DNA from: Pseudomonadota bacterium
GTDB taxonomy: Bacteria > Pseudomonadota > Gammaproteobacteria > Steroidobacterales > Steroidobacteraceae
Direction of reading: 5' to 3'
DNA: 7,478 nucleotides
Assembly (NCBI GenBank): GCA_021792815.1
Contig: JAJYTX010000113.1
Location: 1-7,478 of the forward strand
The notes under the pieces: model-generated
The model's database searches: none
The model's input: the letters and a program-made list of their open reading frames with translations, nothing else
What the model was told of the DNA's origin: nothing
Shown here: piece by piece, positions 1-7,478 of the stretch
Layout: each line of letters opens with the position of its first letter
How positions within the stretch are numbered: position 1 is the first letter of the stretch
Made by a program: the position numbers and the translations under genes

Positions 1-1228
1 TGATGCCGTCGCATCCCTCCTTCTGCACCCCGGGCAGGCCGCCGAGGAATTTGTCGGTCACATCCTTGCCCAGGCCCACCTTGCGGAATCTGCGTCCGGG
101 GATGCTGAGCCGCTGTTCGCGCAGCACCCGTGCCTGCTCGGGCGGCGAGCGACCGTCTCTCCAGACGAGTTCGAACTCCGCCGTCTCGACGTCATGAATC
201 TTGCCGCGGTTATGTGCGATGCGGCTGATTTCCAGCCAGTTGCCCTCGCAGTCGACCATGCGCCACCAGGCGAGGTTGTCGACCGCCGTGCCCCAGAGAA
301 CCGCCTTCTTGCCGCCGGCATTCATCGCGATGTTGCCGCCGATGCAGGCGGCATCCGCTGAGGTCGGATCGACGGCGAACACCAGCCCGCCGCTTTCGGC
401 AGCATTGGCCACCCGGCGGGTCACGACTCCGGCTTCGGTGAAGATGGTGGCAACCGGCTCGGCGAGACCCGGCAGGCACAGCGGCTCGATGCCGCCCAGA
501 TGCTCGAGCTTTTCCGTGTTGATCACCGCGGAGAGCGGCGTCAGCGGTACCGCGCCGCCGGTGTAACCGGTGCCGCCGCCGCGCGGGATGATGGTCAGGC
601 CGAGCTCGATGCATGCCCGCACCAGGCCGGGGATCTCGGCTTCGGTATCCGGCATCAGCACCACGAACGGGTACTCGACACGCCAGTCGGTGGCGTCGGT
701 GACGTGGCAGACGCGAGCGTAGGCATCGAAGCGGATATTGTCCGGCCGGGTGTGCCGGCGCAGAGTGCGCAGCGCGCGTCGCCGCAGGCTGCTCCAGTCT
801 TCGAAATCGGACTCGAAGCGCTGCACCGCGGTCCGGGCCGCAGCGAGCAGCTCGCCCACCTGATCGTACCGTTCGCCGCTCGCGGTATCGCGCCGCCGGT
901 CGATCTCGGTGAGACGATGGTGCAGCGCCTGGATGAGCAGACGCCGCCGTCGTACGTTCTCGATCAGGTCGTCGTGCAGGTAGGGATTGCGGCGCACCAC
1001 CCAGATGTCGCCCAGTACCTCGTAGAGCATGCGGGCGGAGCGGCCGGTGCGGCGCTCGTGACGCAGCTCCTCGATGATCGCCCAGCGCTGCGCGCCGAGC
1101 AGCCGGATCACGATCTCGCGGTCCGAGAACGAGGTGTAATTGTAGGGAATTTCGCGCAGCCGGGCAGAAGCCTCGGCACCGCGTGCGATCTCTCCGGAGG
1201 GCGATTCCCTGTTGGGCTGGGCGTTCAT
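1..1228 (-). CDS. DUF3683-family FAD-binding oxidoreductase, N-terminal 409 residues (runs off left edge)
   Basis: The frame opens at ATG 1228-1226 and stays open to the window edge, giving 409 codons. Residues about 24-150 form an Arg-rich helical region starting [16 protein letters not shown], with [18 protein letters not shown] at 61-78; I recognise this as DUF3683. From about 160 it continues as a PCMH/VAO-type FAD-binding domain: [14 protein letters not shown] (175-188), the FAD pyrophosphate loop [16 protein letters not shown] (215-230), and [20 protein letters not shown] (287-306). This is the fold of GlcD, D-lactate and D-2-hydroxyglutarate dehydrogenases, which oxidise 2-hydroxyacids. 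Family members as I remember them are about 1,280 residues, with an FAD-oxidase C-terminal domain, 4Fe-4S motifs and CCG domains; those parts would lie beyond the edge. No signal peptide or membrane segment is visible, so it is probably cytoplasmic. It starts 23 bases after gltD on the same strand, so it is likely cotranscribed. The substrate is unknown. Family assignment is firm; function is inferred from the fold only. Confidence 0.88.
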   Translation of the reverse strand, partial: MNAQPNRESPSGEIARGAEASARLREIPYNYTSFSDREIVIRLLGAQRWAIIEELRHERRTGRSARMLYEVLGDIWVVRRNPYLHDDLIENVRRRRLLIQALHHRLTEIDRRRDTASGERYDQVGELLAAARTAVQRFESDFEDWSSLRRRALRTLRRHTRPDNIRFDAYARVCHVTDATDWRVEYPFVVLMPDTEAEIPGLVRACIELGLTIIPRGGGTGYTGGAVPLTPLSAVINTEKLEHLGGIEPLCLPGLAEPVATIFTEAGVVTRRVANAAESGGLVFAVDPTSADAACIGGNIAMNAGGKKAVLWGTAVDNLAWWRMVDCEGNWLEISRIAHNRGKIHDVETAEFELVWRDGRSPPEQARVLREQRLSIPGRRFRKVGLGKDVTDKFLGGLPGVQKEGCDGI

Positions 1229-1251
1229 CAGGTCCGTGGTCCGGGTGACTC
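1229..1251 (-). promoter_or_regulatory. gltD to flavoprotein junction, poorly placed Shine-Dalgarno
   Basis: Only 23 bases separate the gltD stop from the next ATG. The best ribosome-binding sequence is AGGAG (1253-1249), which overlaps the gltD stop codon but lies 20 bases from ATG 1228, well beyond the usual 5-10. The stretch just before the ATG (CCACGGACCTG) has no purine-rich core. No GTG or TTG in frame lies closer to AGGAG. Translation is therefore likely coupled to termination of gltD, or initiation is weak. No terminator or promoter is seen. Confidence 0.45.
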
Positions 1252-1268
1252 CTAGGGCAGGTCCGTGG
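1229..1268. repeat. 11-bp direct repeat around the gltD stop codon
   Basis: CAGGTCCGTGG (plus strand) occurs exactly at 1229-1239 and again at 1258-1268, 29 bases apart. On the coding strand (CCACGGACCTG) one copy encodes the Thr-Asp-Leu just before the last residue of GltD, and the other sits immediately before the ATG of the downstream flavoprotein. The flanking bases differ, so the identity is limited to 11 bases. A part of it, GGTCCG, occurs a third time at 1238-1243. It could be a trace of a short duplication at the gene junction, or chance. Confidence 0.6.
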
Positions 1269-2733
1269 CGCCCATCAAATACCGGTCGCACTCGCGGGCC
1301 GCGCCCCGGCCTTCGTTGATGGCCCACACCACCAGGCTCTGTCCGCGCCGGCAGTCGCCGGCGGCGAATACGCCGCTGACGCTGGTCGCGAACACGCCGT
1401 GCTCGGCCTCGACGTTGGAGCGGGCATCGGTCCTGACGCCGAGCTCGCCGAGCAGCGGCTGCTCGGGTCCGGTGAAGCCGAGCGCCAGCAGAACCAGCTC
1501 CGCCGGCAGTTCCTGTTCGCTGTCGGGCACTTCGACCGGCACGAGGCGCTCGTTGTCGCGCTGCCAGCCGATCTGCACGGTCGTCACCGATCGGACGGCG
1601 CCCTGGGCGTCACCGTTCAGGCGCTTTACGGTCGTGAGGTAGGCGCGCGGATCGGCGCCGAATTTCGCGGCCGCCTCCTCCTGTGCATAGTCGAGCCGGT
1701 ACACCTTGGGCCACTCCGGCCAGGGATTGTCCGCGGCGCGATCCATCGGTGGGCGGGCCATGATCTCGATCTGCTTCAGGCTGCTGCAGCCCTGGCGCAT
1801 CGCGGTGGCCACGCAGTCGGTGCCGGTGTCACCGCCGCCGATGACCACGACGTTTCGGCCGGCGGCGTGTATCGGGTTGCGCTCTGGGCCGCCGTCAAGC
1901 AGCGCCTTGGTGCTCGCGGTCAGGTATTCCATCGCGAAGTGCACGCCCTTGAGCGTGCGGTTCGGCACCGGCAGGTCGCGGGCCTGCGTGGCGCCGGTGC
2001 ACAGGACGATCGCGTCGAAGTCCTTACGCAGCAGCTGCGCCTCGACGTTCTCGCCAACGTGGGCGTTGCACACGAATCTGACGCCCTCGGCTTCCATCAG
2101 CTCGATCCGCCTCAGCACCACGGCCTTCTTGTCCAGCTTCATGTTGGGAATGCCATACATGAGCAGTCCCCCGGGCCGGTCGTCGCGCTCGAGCACCGTC
2201 ACGCTGTGGCCGGCGCGATTGAGCTGTTCGGCGCACGCCAGGCCGGCCGGTCCGGAGCCGATCACCACCACTTTCTTGCCGGTGCGGCTCGCCGGCGGCT
2301 GCGGCGCGATCCAGCCCTGATCCCAGCCCTGGTCGGCAAGCGCTGCCTCGATGGTCTTGATGGCGACCGGCGGAGCGGTGATGCCGAGCACGCACGAGCC
2401 TTCGCACGGCGCCGGGCAGACCCGGCCGGTGAACTCGGGGAAGTTGTTGGTTCTGAGGAGCCGCTCGAGCGCCTCGCGCCACAGCCCGCGATAGACGAGG
2501 TCGTTCCACTCCGGAATGAGGTTGTGGATCGGGCAGCCGGAGGCCATGCCCGAGAGGAGCTTGCCGGTGTGACAGAACGGCACGCCGCAGTCCATGCAGC
2601 GGGCGGCCTGGTTGCGCAGGCGCTTTTCGTCCATGTGATGGTGGAACTCATTCCAGTCACGCACGCGCTCGAGCGGCGTGCGGTCGACCGGCAGCTCACG
2701 CAGATATTCGATGAATCCAGTCGGCTTGCCCAT
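1252..2733 (-). CDS. gltD: Glutamate synthase (NADPH) small subunit
   Basis: The protein has 493 residues, normal for the family. It is the NADPH-oxidising, electron-supplying beta subunit of GOGAT in the cytoplasm. The N-terminal double 4Fe-4S region shows C46-x2-C49-x4-C54, C67 in [11 protein letters not shown], and C106, C110, C114 in [12 protein letters not shown]. The FAD-binding Rossmann motif is [12 protein letters not shown] (155-166), followed by [15 protein letters not shown] (188-202). The NADPH-binding Rossmann motif is [13 protein letters not shown] (295-307). The C-terminal FAD contact is [13 protein letters not shown] (454-466). I chose ATG 2733 because the family starts MGK-TGF-EY close to it; the frame stays open upstream to 2814, but that extension overlaps the end of gltB and looks like out-of-frame gltB. 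The gene follows gltB after 16 bases, so the two are made together. AegA-type or dihydropyrimidine-dehydrogenase-like paralogues are less likely given the adjacent gltB. It uses no TTA, CTA or TCA codon. Confidence 0.97.
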   Translation of the reverse strand: MGKPTGFIEYLRELPVDRTPLERVRDWNEFHHHMDEKRLRNQAARCMDCGVPFCHTGKLLSGMASGCPIHNLIPEWNDLVYRGLWREALERLLRTNNFPEFTGRVCPAPCEGSCVLGITAPPVAIKTIEAALADQGWDQGWIAPQPPASRTGKKVVVIGSGPAGLACAEQLNRAGHSVTVLERDDRPGGLLMYGIPNMKLDKKAVVLRRIELMEAEGVRFVCNAHVGENVEAQLLRKDFDAIVLCTGATQARDLPVPNRTLKGVHFAMEYLTASTKALLDGGPERNPIHAAGRNVVVIGGGDTGTDCVATAMRQGCSSLKQIEIMARPPMDRAADNPWPEWPKVYRLDYAQEEAAAKFGADPRAYLTTVKRLNGDAQGAVRSVTTVQIGWQRDNERLVPVEVPDSEQELPAELVLLALGFTGPEQPLLGELGVRTDARSNVEAEHGVFATSVSGVFAAGDCRRGQSLVVWAINEGRGAARECDRYLMGATDLP

Positions 2734-2749
2734 CGGGTACTCGGTGTGT
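2734..2749 (-). promoter_or_regulatory. gltB-gltD intergenic gap with weak ribosome-binding site
   Basis: Sixteen bases lie between the gltB stop TGA (2752-2750) and the gltD ATG. The only purine cluster is CCGAGT, with GAG about seven bases before the ATG, a weak match to Shine-Dalgarno. The short gap suggests translational coupling, which would help keep the two subunits in equal amounts. This is inferred from spacing alone. Confidence 0.4.
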
Positions 2750-5700
2750 TCAGTTTCCGCCGACGCGCGCCAGGTCGCGCGCGTTCTCTTCGAAGGCCAC
2801 CATGATGGCCTCATCGCCGGAGAGGCCCTGGCTGTGGGCGCGCTTGAGCGAGGCGAGGACGCGCTTGAAGTCCTTGGGCACCACGGCGACGAACTGCGGC
2901 AGCAGCCGCTCCCAGTTGTCGAGAACGTAGGCGGCGCGGGCGCTGCCGGTGAAGTCGCGGTGCCGCTCGATCATGGCGCGCACCCGGGCGATCTCCTCCG
3001 GGTCCTCGAGCCGCTCGAGACCGATCATCTGGGTATTCACCCGCGAGGGGAACTCGCCGGCTTCGTCGAGCACGTAGGCGATGCCGCCCGACATGCCGGC
3101 GCCGAAGTTGCGCCCGGTGGGTCCGAGGACCACCACATGGCCGCCGGTCATGTATTCGCAGCCGTGATCGCCCACCGCTTCCACCACCGCGTCGACGCCG
3201 CTGTTGCGGACGGCGAAGCGCTCGCCCGCCATGCCGCGGATGTAGGCCTCGCCGCCGGTGGCGCCATACAGGCCGACATTGCCGATGATGATGTTCTCCT
3301 CCGGAGCGAACGGCGATCCGGCCGGCGGGAACACGATGAGCCGGCCGCCGGACAGTCCCTTGCCGACGTGGTCGTTGGCATCGCCTTCCAGCACGAAGGT
3401 CATACCGCGAGGCATGAATGCCCCGAAGCTCTGGCCGGCAGTTCCCTTGAAGTGGATCCGGATGGTGTCCTCGGGCAGGCCTTCCGGGCCGTATTTGCGG
3501 CTGATCTCGCTGCCCGTGATGGTGCCGACCACCCGGTTGACGTTGCGGATCGGCAGTTCCGCGCGCACTTTCTCGCCGCGCTCGATGGCGGGCCGGCACA
3601 GCGGCAGCAGCGTCGTCAGGTCGAGAGAACTCTCCAGACCGTGATCCTGCTCGATCTGACGGAACCGGCCGACCTCCTCGCCGACATCCGGCTGATAGAG
3701 GATGTGGCTGAAGTCCAGACCCCGGGCCTTCCAGTGCTCCACGGCCTTCTTCATGCGCAGGCGGTCCACCCGGCCGACCATCTCCTCCACGGTACGGAAG
3801 CCGAGTTCCGCCATGAGCTCGCGCATGTCCTGGGCGATGAAGCGCATGAAGTTGACCACGTGCTCGGGCTTGCCGGCGAACCGCTCGCGCAGCCGCGGGT
3901 CCTGGGTTGCCACCCCCGCCGGGCAGGTGTTCAGATGACAGACGCGCATCATGATGCAGCCCAGGGCCACCAGCGGCGCTGTCGCGAACCCGAACTCCTC
4001 CGCGCCGAGCAGGGCGGCGATGACCACGTCGCGGCCGGTCTTCAGCTGGCCGTCCGCTTCCACCGCGATCCGGCTGCGCAGGTTGTTCAACACCAGCGTC
4101 TGGTGCGTTTCGGCGATCCCGAGCTCCCAGGGCAGGCCGGCGTGAACGATCGAAGTCTGCGGCGAGGCGCCCGTGCCGCCATCATAGCCGCTGATCAGCA
4201 CCACGTCGGCATGCGCCTTGGCGACGCCCGCGGCGATGGTGCCGACGCCCACTTCGGAGACCAGCTTCACGCTGATGCGCGCATGGCGATTGGCGTTCTT
4301 GAGGTCGTGGATCAGCTCGGCCAGATCCTCGATGGAATAGATGTCATGGTGCGGCGGCGGGGAGATGAGCCCGACGCCCGCGGTCGTGAGCCGGGTCTTG
4401 GCGATCCACGGATAGACCTTGGTGCCGGGCAGCTGTCCGCCTTCGCCGGGCTTGGCGCCCTGGGCCATCTTGATCTGCAGTTCCCGGGCGTTGACCAGGT
4501 ACTGGCTGGTGACGCCGAATCGTCCGGAGGCCACCTGTTTGATGGCGCTGTTTTTCGAGTCGCCGTCCGGGCCGGGGACGTAGCGGGCCGGATCCTCACC
4601 GCCTTCACCGGTGTTGCTCTTGCCGCCGATGCGGTTCATGGCGATCGCGAGCGTCTCGTGCGCCTCCTGGCTGATCGAGCCGTACGACATGGCGCCTGAC
4701 TTGAAGCGCTTGAGGATGCTCTCGAGCGGCTCGACCTCCTCTAGAGGCACCGGCTCAAAGGGCACGAACTCCATCAGGCCGCGCAGGGTGGCCAGCTTTT
4801 TCGACTGGTCGTCGACCAGCTTCGCGTAGGACTTGTATGTCTCGTAGCTGTTGGTGCGCACCGCCTTCTGCAGACGGTGGATGGACTCGGGGTTGAACAG
4901 GTGATGCTCGCCGTCCGAACGCCACTGGTACTGGCCGCCGGTCTGCAGGCTGTGTCCGTTCGTCCTGCGGGCCGGGAAGGCCGCGCGATGGCGCATCAGC
5001 ACCTCCTGCGCGATGACCTCCAGGCCGATGCCGCCGATGCGCGAGGCGGTCCAGGTGAAATACTCATCGATCACGTCCTGTCGCAGACCCACGGCCTCGA
5101 AGACCTGGGCGCCGTGGTAGCTCTGGACGGCCGAGATGCCCATCTTGGACATCACCTTGATGACGCCCTTGGTGGCGGCCTTGACATAGTTCCTGCACGC
5201 GAGCGTGGTGTCGATCTGGGTCACCAGACCGTCGTGGATCATGCTCTCCAGGGTCTCGAACGCGAGGTACGGATTGATCGCCGAACAGCCGTAGCCGATC
5301 AAAAGCGCGAAGTGATGCACCTCGCGTGCCTCGCCGGTCTCGAGCACGATGCTGACGCGGGTGCGCAGCCCCTCGCGGATCAGGTAGTGGTGCAGACCGC
5401 TCACCGCCAGCAGCGCCGGCACCGCGGCGAACTCCCGGGTCACGCCCCGGTCGCTCAGCACCAGAATGTTGACTTCCTCGTCCTCGATCAGGCGGCGGGC
5501 CGCAAGGCACAGCTCCTCCATCGACTTGGTGAGCCCCTTCTCGCCGCGGGTGGCGCGGAACAGGCACGACAGCGCCCCGACCTTGAGGCCCGGCAGCGCG
5601 AGGCGCCGGATCTTCGCGAACTCCTCGTTGGTGAGGATCGGGCCTTTGAGCTCGAGCCGGCGGCAGTCGGAGGGCTGCGGCTGCAGCAGGTTGCCCTCCG

Positions 5701-7408
5701 AGCCGAGCCACACCTCCGAGGCTGTGATCAGCTCCTCGCGGATGCAGTCGATGGGCGGGTTGGTCACCTGAGCGAACAGCTGTTTGAAGTAATCGTAGAG
5801 CAGCCGCGGCCGGTCGGAGAGCGCCGCGAGCGGCGCATCGTTGCCCATCGAGCCGATCGCCTCGACGCCGTTCTTCGCCATCGGCGCCAGCAGCACCCGC
5901 TGATCCTCGAACGTGTAGCCGAAGGCGATCTGCCGCTCGAGCAGAGTGTCGGGATTGGATGCCGGCAGCTCCGTCACCGGCGGCAGGCCCTGCAGCTGCA
6001 CCAGGTGCTGATCGAGCCATTGCCGGTAGGGCTGCTGCGCGCACACGGTGCGCTTGATCTCCTCGTCACCAATGATCCGGCCCTGCTCGGTGTCGACCAG
6101 GAACATCCGGCCGGGCTGCAACCGTCCCTTCTGGACCACGTCCTCGGGCTGCACATCGAGCACGCCGGCCTCGGAGGCCATGATCACCAGGTCGTCCCGG
6201 GTGACGTAGTAGCGCGAAGGCCTGAGGCCATTGCGATCGAGCACCGCGCCGATCTGTCTGCCGTCGGTGAAGGCGATCGAGGCCGGCCCATCCCAGGGCT
6301 CCATCAGGCTGGAGTGATACTGGTAGAACGCGCGCCGATCCTCGTCCATGGTCTGGTGATTGGACCACGGCTCGGGAATCAGCATCATCATGGCGTGCGC
6401 CAGCGGCCGCCCGGAGAGCACCAGCAGCTCCAGGGTGTTGTCGAGCATCGCCGAGTCGCTGCCGCTGGGGTTGACCACGGGCAGGATCTTCGGGGTGTCC
6501 TCGCCGAACAGGTCGGACTCGAACAGCGCTTCGCGGGCCTTCATCCAGTTGAAGTTGCCGCGCAGCGTGTTGATCTCGCCGTTGTGGGCCAGATATCGGT
6601 ACGGATGGGCGCGGTCCCAGCTGGGGAAGGTATTGGTGCTGAAGCGCGAATGCACCAGCGCCAGCGCCGTCTCCACCGCCGGGTCCCTGAGGTCGGGGTA
6701 GTACTGGGTGAGCTGCTCGGTGAGCAGCATGCCCTTGTAGACGATCGTCTTGTGCGAGAGGCTGCAGACGTACCAGTACTCCGCCCCGTCGACGGTGGAT
6801 TCGCGGATCTCGCTGTACGCACGCTTGCGGATGATGAACAGCTTGCGCTCGAATTCCATCTCGTCCCGAACGTCCGGGCCGCGCCCGATGAACACCTGGC
6901 GGATGAAGGGCTCGCCCGCCTTGGCCGTTTCGCCGAGCGGAGCGTTGTTCGTCGGCACCGTACGCCAGCCGAGAAGGACCTGGCCCTCGGATTGCACGAT
7001 GTGCTCGAACAGCTCGACGATGCGCCGTCGCCGGTTGGGGTTGCGCGGCAGGAAGACGAGGCCGCTGCCGTATTCGCCCGGGCCGGGCAGCTGCAGCCGG
7101 CTCTTGCGGGCGACCTCGCGCAGGAAGGCGTGCGGCATCTGGATCAGCACCCCGGCGCCGTCGCCAGTATTGGCCTCGCAGCCGCAGGCGCCCCGGTGAT
7201 CGAGGTTGCGCAGCACCTGGAGGGCCTGCTCGAGGATGCGGTGCGATTTGCGGCCCTTGATGTCCACCACGAAGCCGACGCCGCAGGCCTCGTGCTCGAA
7301 CCACGGATCGTAGAGCCCCTGTCTCGCAGGGGGACCCAGGGGGCGGCGCGGCGGCCTCGGGGCACCCCGGGGCGTGCGCGCCACAGCGCTTCGGCGCTGA
7401 TGTCGCAT
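2750..7408 (-). CDS. gltB: Glutamate synthase (NADPH) large subunit
   Basis: The protein has 1,552 residues from ATG 7408, full length for the family. It converts glutamine plus 2-oxoglutarate to two glutamates in the cytoplasm, with electrons from GltD. A 41-residue Arg/Pro-rich propeptide precedes Cys42 (codon 7285-7283, EHEA|CGVGF), the class II amidotransferase nucleophile exposed by cleavage. Supporting motifs are DHRG (70-73), RFSTN (255-259), HNGE (275-278) and DRNGLRPSR (391-399). The central domain spans about 485-790. The FMN/2-oxoglutarate domain spans about 850-1230: SYGSIS (908-913), [10 protein letters not shown] (986-995), [15 protein letters not shown] (1016-1030) and [10 protein letters not shown] (1074-1083). 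The 3Fe-4S cysteines are C1151-x5-C1157-x4-C1162. The GXGXG beta-helix domain occupies about 1270-1450. Adjacent gltD points to the NADPH rather than the ferredoxin enzyme. ATG 7408 is preferred over TTG 7441 or GTG 7420 because GAGG lies six bases upstream and the propeptide length fits. There is one TCA (4699-4697), one CTA (4744-4742) and no TTA codon. Confidence 0.97.
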   Translation of the reverse strand: MRHQRRSAVARTPRGAPRPPRRPLGPPARQGLYDPWFEHEACGVGFVVDIKGRKSHRILEQALQVLRNLDHRGACGCEANTGDGAGVLIQMPHAFLREVARKSRLQLPGPGEYGSGLVFLPRNPNRRRRIVELFEHIVQSEGQVLLGWRTVPTNNAPLGETAKAGEPFIRQVFIGRGPDVRDEMEFERKLFIIRKRAYSEIRESTVDGAEYWYVCSLSHKTIVYKGMLLTEQLTQYYPDLRDPAVETALALVHSRFSTNTFPSWDRAHPYRYLAHNGEINTLRGNFNWMKAREALFESDLFGEDTPKILPVVNPSGSDSAMLDNTLELLVLSGRPLAHAMMMLIPEPWSNHQTMDEDRRAFYQYHSSLMEPWDGPASIAFTDGRQIGAVLDRNGLRPSRYYVTRDDLVIMASEAGVLDVQPEDVVQKGRLQPGRMFLVDTEQGRIIGDEEIKRTVCAQQPYRQWLDQHLVQLQGLPPVTELPASNPDTLLERQIAFGYTFEDQRVLLAPMAKNGVEAIGSMGNDAPLAALSDRPRLLYDYFKQLFAQVTNPPIDCIREELITASEVWLGSEGNLLQPQPSDCRRLELKGPILTNEEFAKIRRLALPGLKVGALSCLFRATRGEKGLTKSMEELCLAARRLIEDEEVNILVLSDRGVTREFAAVPALLAVSGLHHYLIREGLRTRVSIVLETGEAREVHHFALLIGYGCSAINPYLAFETLESMIHDGLVTQIDTTLACRNYVKAATKGVIKVMSKMGISAVQSYHGAQVFEAVGLRQDVIDEYFTWTASRIGGIGLEVIAQEVLMRHRAAFPARRTNGHSLQTGGQYQWRSDGEHHLFNPESIHRLQKAVRTNSYETYKSYAKLVDDQSKKLATLRGLMEFVPFEPVPLEEVEPLESILKRFKSGAMSYGSISQEAHETLAIAMNRIGGKSNTGEGGEDPARYVPGPDGDSKNSAIKQVASGRFGVTSQYLVNARELQIKMAQGAKPGEGGQLPGTKVYPWIAKTRLTTAGVGLISPPPHHDIYSIEDLAELIHDLKNANRHARISVKLVSEVGVGTIAAGVAKAHADVVLISGYDGGTGASPQTSIVHAGLPWELGIAETHQTLVLNNLRSRIAVEADGQLKTGRDVVIAALLGAEEFGFATAPLVALGCIMMRVCHLNTCPAGVATQDPRLRERFAGKPEHVVNFMRFIAQDMRELMAELGFRTVEEMVGRVDRLRMKKAVEHWKARGLDFSHILYQPDVGEEVGRFRQIEQDHGLESSLDLTTLLPLCRPAIERGEKVRAELPIRNVNRVVGTITGSEISRKYGPEGLPEDTIRIHFKGTAGQSFGAFMPRGMTFVLEGDANDHVGKGLSGGRLIVFPPAGSPFAPEENIIIGNVGLYGATGGEAYIRGMAGERFAVRNSGVDAVVEAVGDHGCEYMTGGHVVVLGPTGRNFGAGMSGGIAYVLDEAGEFPSRVNTQMIGLERLEDPEEIARVRAMIERHRDFTGSARAAYVLDNWERLLPQFVAVVPKDFKRVLASLKRAHSQGLSGDEAIMVAFEENARDLARVGGN
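7316..7332 (-). other. Perfect inverted repeat in the gltB propeptide coding region
   Basis: On the coding strand CCCCTG-CGAGA-CAGGGG forms a perfect six-pair stem with a five-base loop. It lies in the codons for Pro-Pro-Ala-Arg-Gln-Gly, shortly before Cys42. There is no following U-tract, so it is not a rho-independent terminator. It could slow early elongation together with the Pro-Pro codons here, or be incidental in GC-rich sequence. Confidence 0.4.
7384..7399 (-). other. Perfect hairpin just inside the gltB start
   Basis: On the coding strand CAGCGC-CGAA-GCGCTG forms a perfect six-pair stem with a four-base loop, beginning at codon 4 of gltB, nine bases from the A of the ATG. On the opposite strand the loop reads TTCG closed by C-G, the very stable UUCG tetraloop form. 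A stem here lies within the ribosome footprint on the gltB message and could modulate initiation. No role is proven. Confidence 0.5.
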
Positions 7409-7478
7409 GATCGGCCTCACAAGTAGTGGAACCGGCCGCAACCGCCAGAGGCGCTGGTGGGCCGGGACGTTCCAGCGA
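7409..7478 (-). promoter_or_regulatory. gltB upstream region, 70 bases to the window edge
   Basis: No convincing sigma-70 or sigma-54 promoter is visible; a TTGCGG at 7441-7436 lacks a good -10 partner. All three minus frames are open here to the edge except for one TGA at 7419-7417, so the tail of an upstream gene could end there, nine bases before gltB. An imperfect inverted repeat at 7442-7460 (plus strand CCGCCAG-AGGCG-CTGGTGG, one G-T pair) is the only structure seen. The true promoter may lie outside the window. Confidence 0.3.
7415..7419 (-). promoter_or_regulatory. Ribosome-binding site of gltB
   Basis: The coding strand reads TGAGG followed by six bases (CCGATC) and ATG at 7408. The core GAGG and its spacing suit Shine-Dalgarno pairing and decide the start at 7408. 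The in-frame GTG at 7420 overlaps this site, and I see no good site in front of TTG 7441. Confidence 0.65.

Noticed and set aside
2734..2814. Upstream extension of gltD to ATG 2814
   Set aside because: It would overlap the end of gltB by 65 bases and adds 27 residues unlike any GltD N-terminus; the family start fits ATG 2733.
4738..4747. Perfect palindrome CCTCTAGAGG inside gltB
   Set aside because: It is an isolated 10-base palindrome in coding sequence with no flanking repeats or partner sites; chance is sufficient.
4877..7426. Very long antisense open frame (849 codons) on the plus strand opposite gltB, with similar ones at 2678-4699, 1399-2805 and 500-1255
   Set aside because: All four lie codon-for-codon in register with the minus-strand genes. 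A stop in them needs a TTA, CTA or TCA codon in the real gene, which this GC-rich genome almost never uses, so openness is expected. Their translations show no recognisable domain.
7409..7441. Earlier GltB starts at TTG 7441 or GTG 7420
   Set aside because: Neither has a clear ribosome-binding site, while ATG 7408 has GAGG at good spacing and gives a propeptide of normal length.
7430..7478. Sigma-54 promoter suggested by TGG and TTGC elements upstream of gltB
   Set aside because: The -24 GG and -12 GC elements are not present at the required spacing; the apparent TGGCGGTTGC is too compact.
1..7478. tRNA, rRNA, CRISPR, insertion sequence or riboswitch
   Set aside because: Nearly the whole window is accounted for by three coding frames, and I saw no arrays, terminal repeats, transposase motifs or conserved RNA structure.

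Overview
The window is a tightly packed, GC-rich block (roughly two thirds G+C by eye) in which every supported gene reads on the minus strand. In transcription order, right to left, these are gltB (7408 down to 2750), gltD (2733 down to 1252) and the first 409 codons of a large flavin-dependent oxidoreductase of the DUF3683 family (1228 down to the left edge). The gaps between genes are 16 and 23 bases with no terminator, so they very probably form one operon.

GltB and GltD are the large and small subunits of NADPH-dependent glutamate synthase (GOGAT). GltD takes electrons from NADPH and passes them through FAD and iron-sulfur clusters to the 3Fe-4S and FMN centres of GltB. GltB strips ammonia from glutamine and uses it to aminate 2-oxoglutarate, giving two glutamates. 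Both subunits look intact, with catalytic and cofactor residues visible. The third gene has an N-terminal DUF3683 region followed by a PCMH/VAO-type FAD-binding domain like that of glycolate, lactate and 2-hydroxyglutarate dehydrogenases. Its C-terminal part lies outside the window and its substrate is unknown.

The organism is most likely a high-GC proteobacterium, because the DUF3683 family is, as I recall it, mainly beta- and gammaproteobacterial. The GOGAT subunits, however, look less like the enterobacterial or pseudomonad form and more like the form I associate with planctomycetes, acidobacteria, cyanobacteria and plastids. I cannot place the organism more precisely.

I see no RNA gene, mobile element, CRISPR array or terminator. 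The region is mostly ordinary core metabolism. The points worth a second look are at the junctions: an 11-bp direct repeat around the gltD stop codon, perfect hairpins inside the gltB propeptide coding region, and the pairing of GOGAT with an uncharacterised 2-hydroxyacid-dehydrogenase-like flavoprotein. I found no convincing undescribed system.
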